Shown here: piece after piece, positions 20,323-21,219 of the stretch
Position numbering within the stretch: position 1 is the stretch's first letter
Layout: the number at the start of each line of letters is the position of its first letter
Source of the DNA: a virus
Reading direction: 5' to 3' (one strand)
Virus record (IMG/VR): IMGVR_UViG_3300007520_000094
Location: 1-21,219 of that record
DNA: 21,219 nt
The notes under the pieces: generated by a model
Databases searched by the model: none
What the model saw: only the letters and a program-made list of their open reading frames with translations
Told to the model about the DNA's origin: nothing
Program-made: the position numbers and the translations under genes

Positions 20323-21219
20323 GCTAGGCCCTGTAGAAATCGATTTCATTTTCAACAATGCGGAATTCAAAGCTGCTTCCGAGCAGTTGAAGTCCGAGAT
20401 TCAAGGCATAGTCACCGTGGCTAAGGATTCGGCTGTGGAAGCTTCAGCCGCTACGACTGCTGTGCTGTCGGATTCGGCTAAGGAAATCGCAGAATATCAG
20501 CGTCAAATCGCTGAATCAGGAAAAATGAGCGGTCCACTGGTGGAGTCGAAAGGAATTGAAGAGGCCAAACGTCAGCTTGAACTTTTAGTGGCTGAGAAAG
20601 TCAGACTTCAGGAATTCTACGACACGGGAAAAATGGGCGCTGAATCATACCAGTTAGCTGTGGACAAGTTGGCAGCTTCGGAGCGTCAGCTTACGGCCGC
20701 TGTGGCAGGTACCGCTCCCAATCAGCAAGGTGCAGAGGTTAAGATCCTCGATGAGAAACAGCGTGCTCTGGAAGCGGTGTCAGACGAATATCGTGGAGTA
20801 CTCGCTGCGGGAATGGCAGCCTATAATGAACTAACTCCTGCTACCCGTACGCTCATCGTGCAGTTGAATGATATGGATGGGGAAATGCGCCAGGTGAATC
20901 TGGCGCAGAATGACCTGAACAAACGATTCGACGCCGGCACGGTCGACGCCACTCAATATACCCAAGCCCTCGCTGCACTGAGTGTACGTGAAGCAGAACT
21001 ACGAAAGAACATTCAGGGATCTACGAATGAGCTCAAAGGACAGAGCATGGCTATCGGAGCGCAAAAACCGCAATGGAATGGCCTAGGGAATTCGATCAAC
21101 CAAGTTACCAGGGAACTTCCTGCCTTCACCTATTCCGCTCAGACTGGCTTCATGGCTATCTCGAATAACATCCCAATTCTAGTAGATGAAATCAATCGAC
21201 TCAAAGTAACCAATGCAGC
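20315..21219 (+). CDS. Tail tape measure protein, partial
   Basis: About 301 codons are open to the window end, starting MDKLGPVEIDFIFNNAEFKA. The visible part is helical with repeated Ala/Gln/Glu-rich stretches (KEIAEYQRQIAESGK; AEVKILDEKQRALEAVSDEY), as in the coiled N-terminal part of tape measure proteins. Near the end, MAISNNIPILVDEINRLK starts a region typical of the hydrophobic segment of Bacteroidota tape measures. It sets tail length and moves into the cell envelope at DNA entry. The start overlaps the frameshift extension by 8 bases. Confidence 0.85.
   Translation, partial: MDKLGPVEIDFIFNNAEFKAASEQLKSEIQGIVTVAKDSAVEASAATTAVLSDSAKEIAEYQRQIAESGKMSGPLVESKGIEEAKRQLELLVAEKVRLQEFYDTGKMGAESYQLAVDKLAASERQLTAAVAGTAPNQQGAEVKILDEKQRALEAVSDEYRGVLAAGMAAYNELTPATRTLIVQLNDMDGEMRQVNLAQNDLNKRFDAGTVDATQYTQALAALSVREAELRKNIQGSTNELKGQSMAIGAQKPQWNGLGNSINQVTRELPAFTYSAQTGFMAISNNIPILVDEINRLKVTNA

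Larger units (their letters stand above)
118..21219. mobile_element. Mu-like (transposable) prophage, partial
   Basis: The gene set is Mu-like: DUF3164 family, GemA/gp16-like, DUF935-type portal with a MuF domain, gpG-type virion morphogenesis protein, prohead protease with scaffold, capsid, tail tube, chaperone and tape measure. Neither end of the prophage is visible. The left boundary is set where the DUF3164 reading frame begins to look native, and the right side runs out of the window inside the tape measure gene. No transposase (MuA/MuB) or repressor is in the window, so the transposable lifestyle is inferred from family content only. Confidence 0.85.

Noticed and set aside
20098-20370. 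Minus-strand frame over the chaperone-tape measure junction
   Set aside because: It is antisense to the frameshift extension and tape measure start, with Ser/Phe-rich shadow composition.

Overview
The window is most of the left and middle part of a transposable, Mu-like prophage in a Bacteroidota genome. Its lineage is probably Cytophagales-like, which is an inference. Genes mostly lack strong Shine-Dalgarno sites and often overlap as ATGA or TAATG. Lipoprotein signals are of the relaxed Bacteroidota kind. The DNA carries the short GC-rich palindromic repeats common in that phylum. The Mu-like assignment rests on a DUF3164-type protein, a GemA/gp16-like protein, a DUF935-type portal joined to a MuF head protein, and a gpG-type virion morphogenesis protein. 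Neither prophage end, nor the transposase and repressor genes, is inside the window.

Layout. (1) 1-120 looks like the end of another element abutting a 5'-truncated DUF3164 gene. (2) 579-6216 (+) is a tightly packed early/middle block: small unknown proteins, a winged-helix protein, a DEDDh exonuclease, a DUF4406 protein, an ASCH-like protein, a PolX-like nucleotidyltransferase and a GemA-like protein. (3) 6316-7935 (+) is a more AT-rich accessory island of three genes separated by hairpins and terminators. (4) 7997-14433 (-) is the packaging and head-assembly block read leftwards: small and large terminase, a gp36-like connector, portal-MuF fusion, gpG-like protein, a tail-terminator-like protein and a truncated copy of it. 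(5) 14572-21219 (+) is divergent from it: prohead protease/scaffold, major capsid, a lysis cassette (holin, amidase, spanin-like lipoprotein), tail tube, tail assembly chaperone with a probable -1 frameshift extension, and the start of the tape measure gene.

The main points of interest are four. A tail chaperone has a start-less second frame just before the tape measure gene, the hallmark of programmed frameshifting. A portal-MuF fusion ends in a domain resembling PBECR nucleases. Palindromic repeats lie inside at least three phage genes and are translated in frame. A lipoprotein with a C-terminal membrane helix has the layout of a unimolecular spanin. The 14434-14571 divergent region with nested inverted repeats is the best candidate for the late-gene control region.
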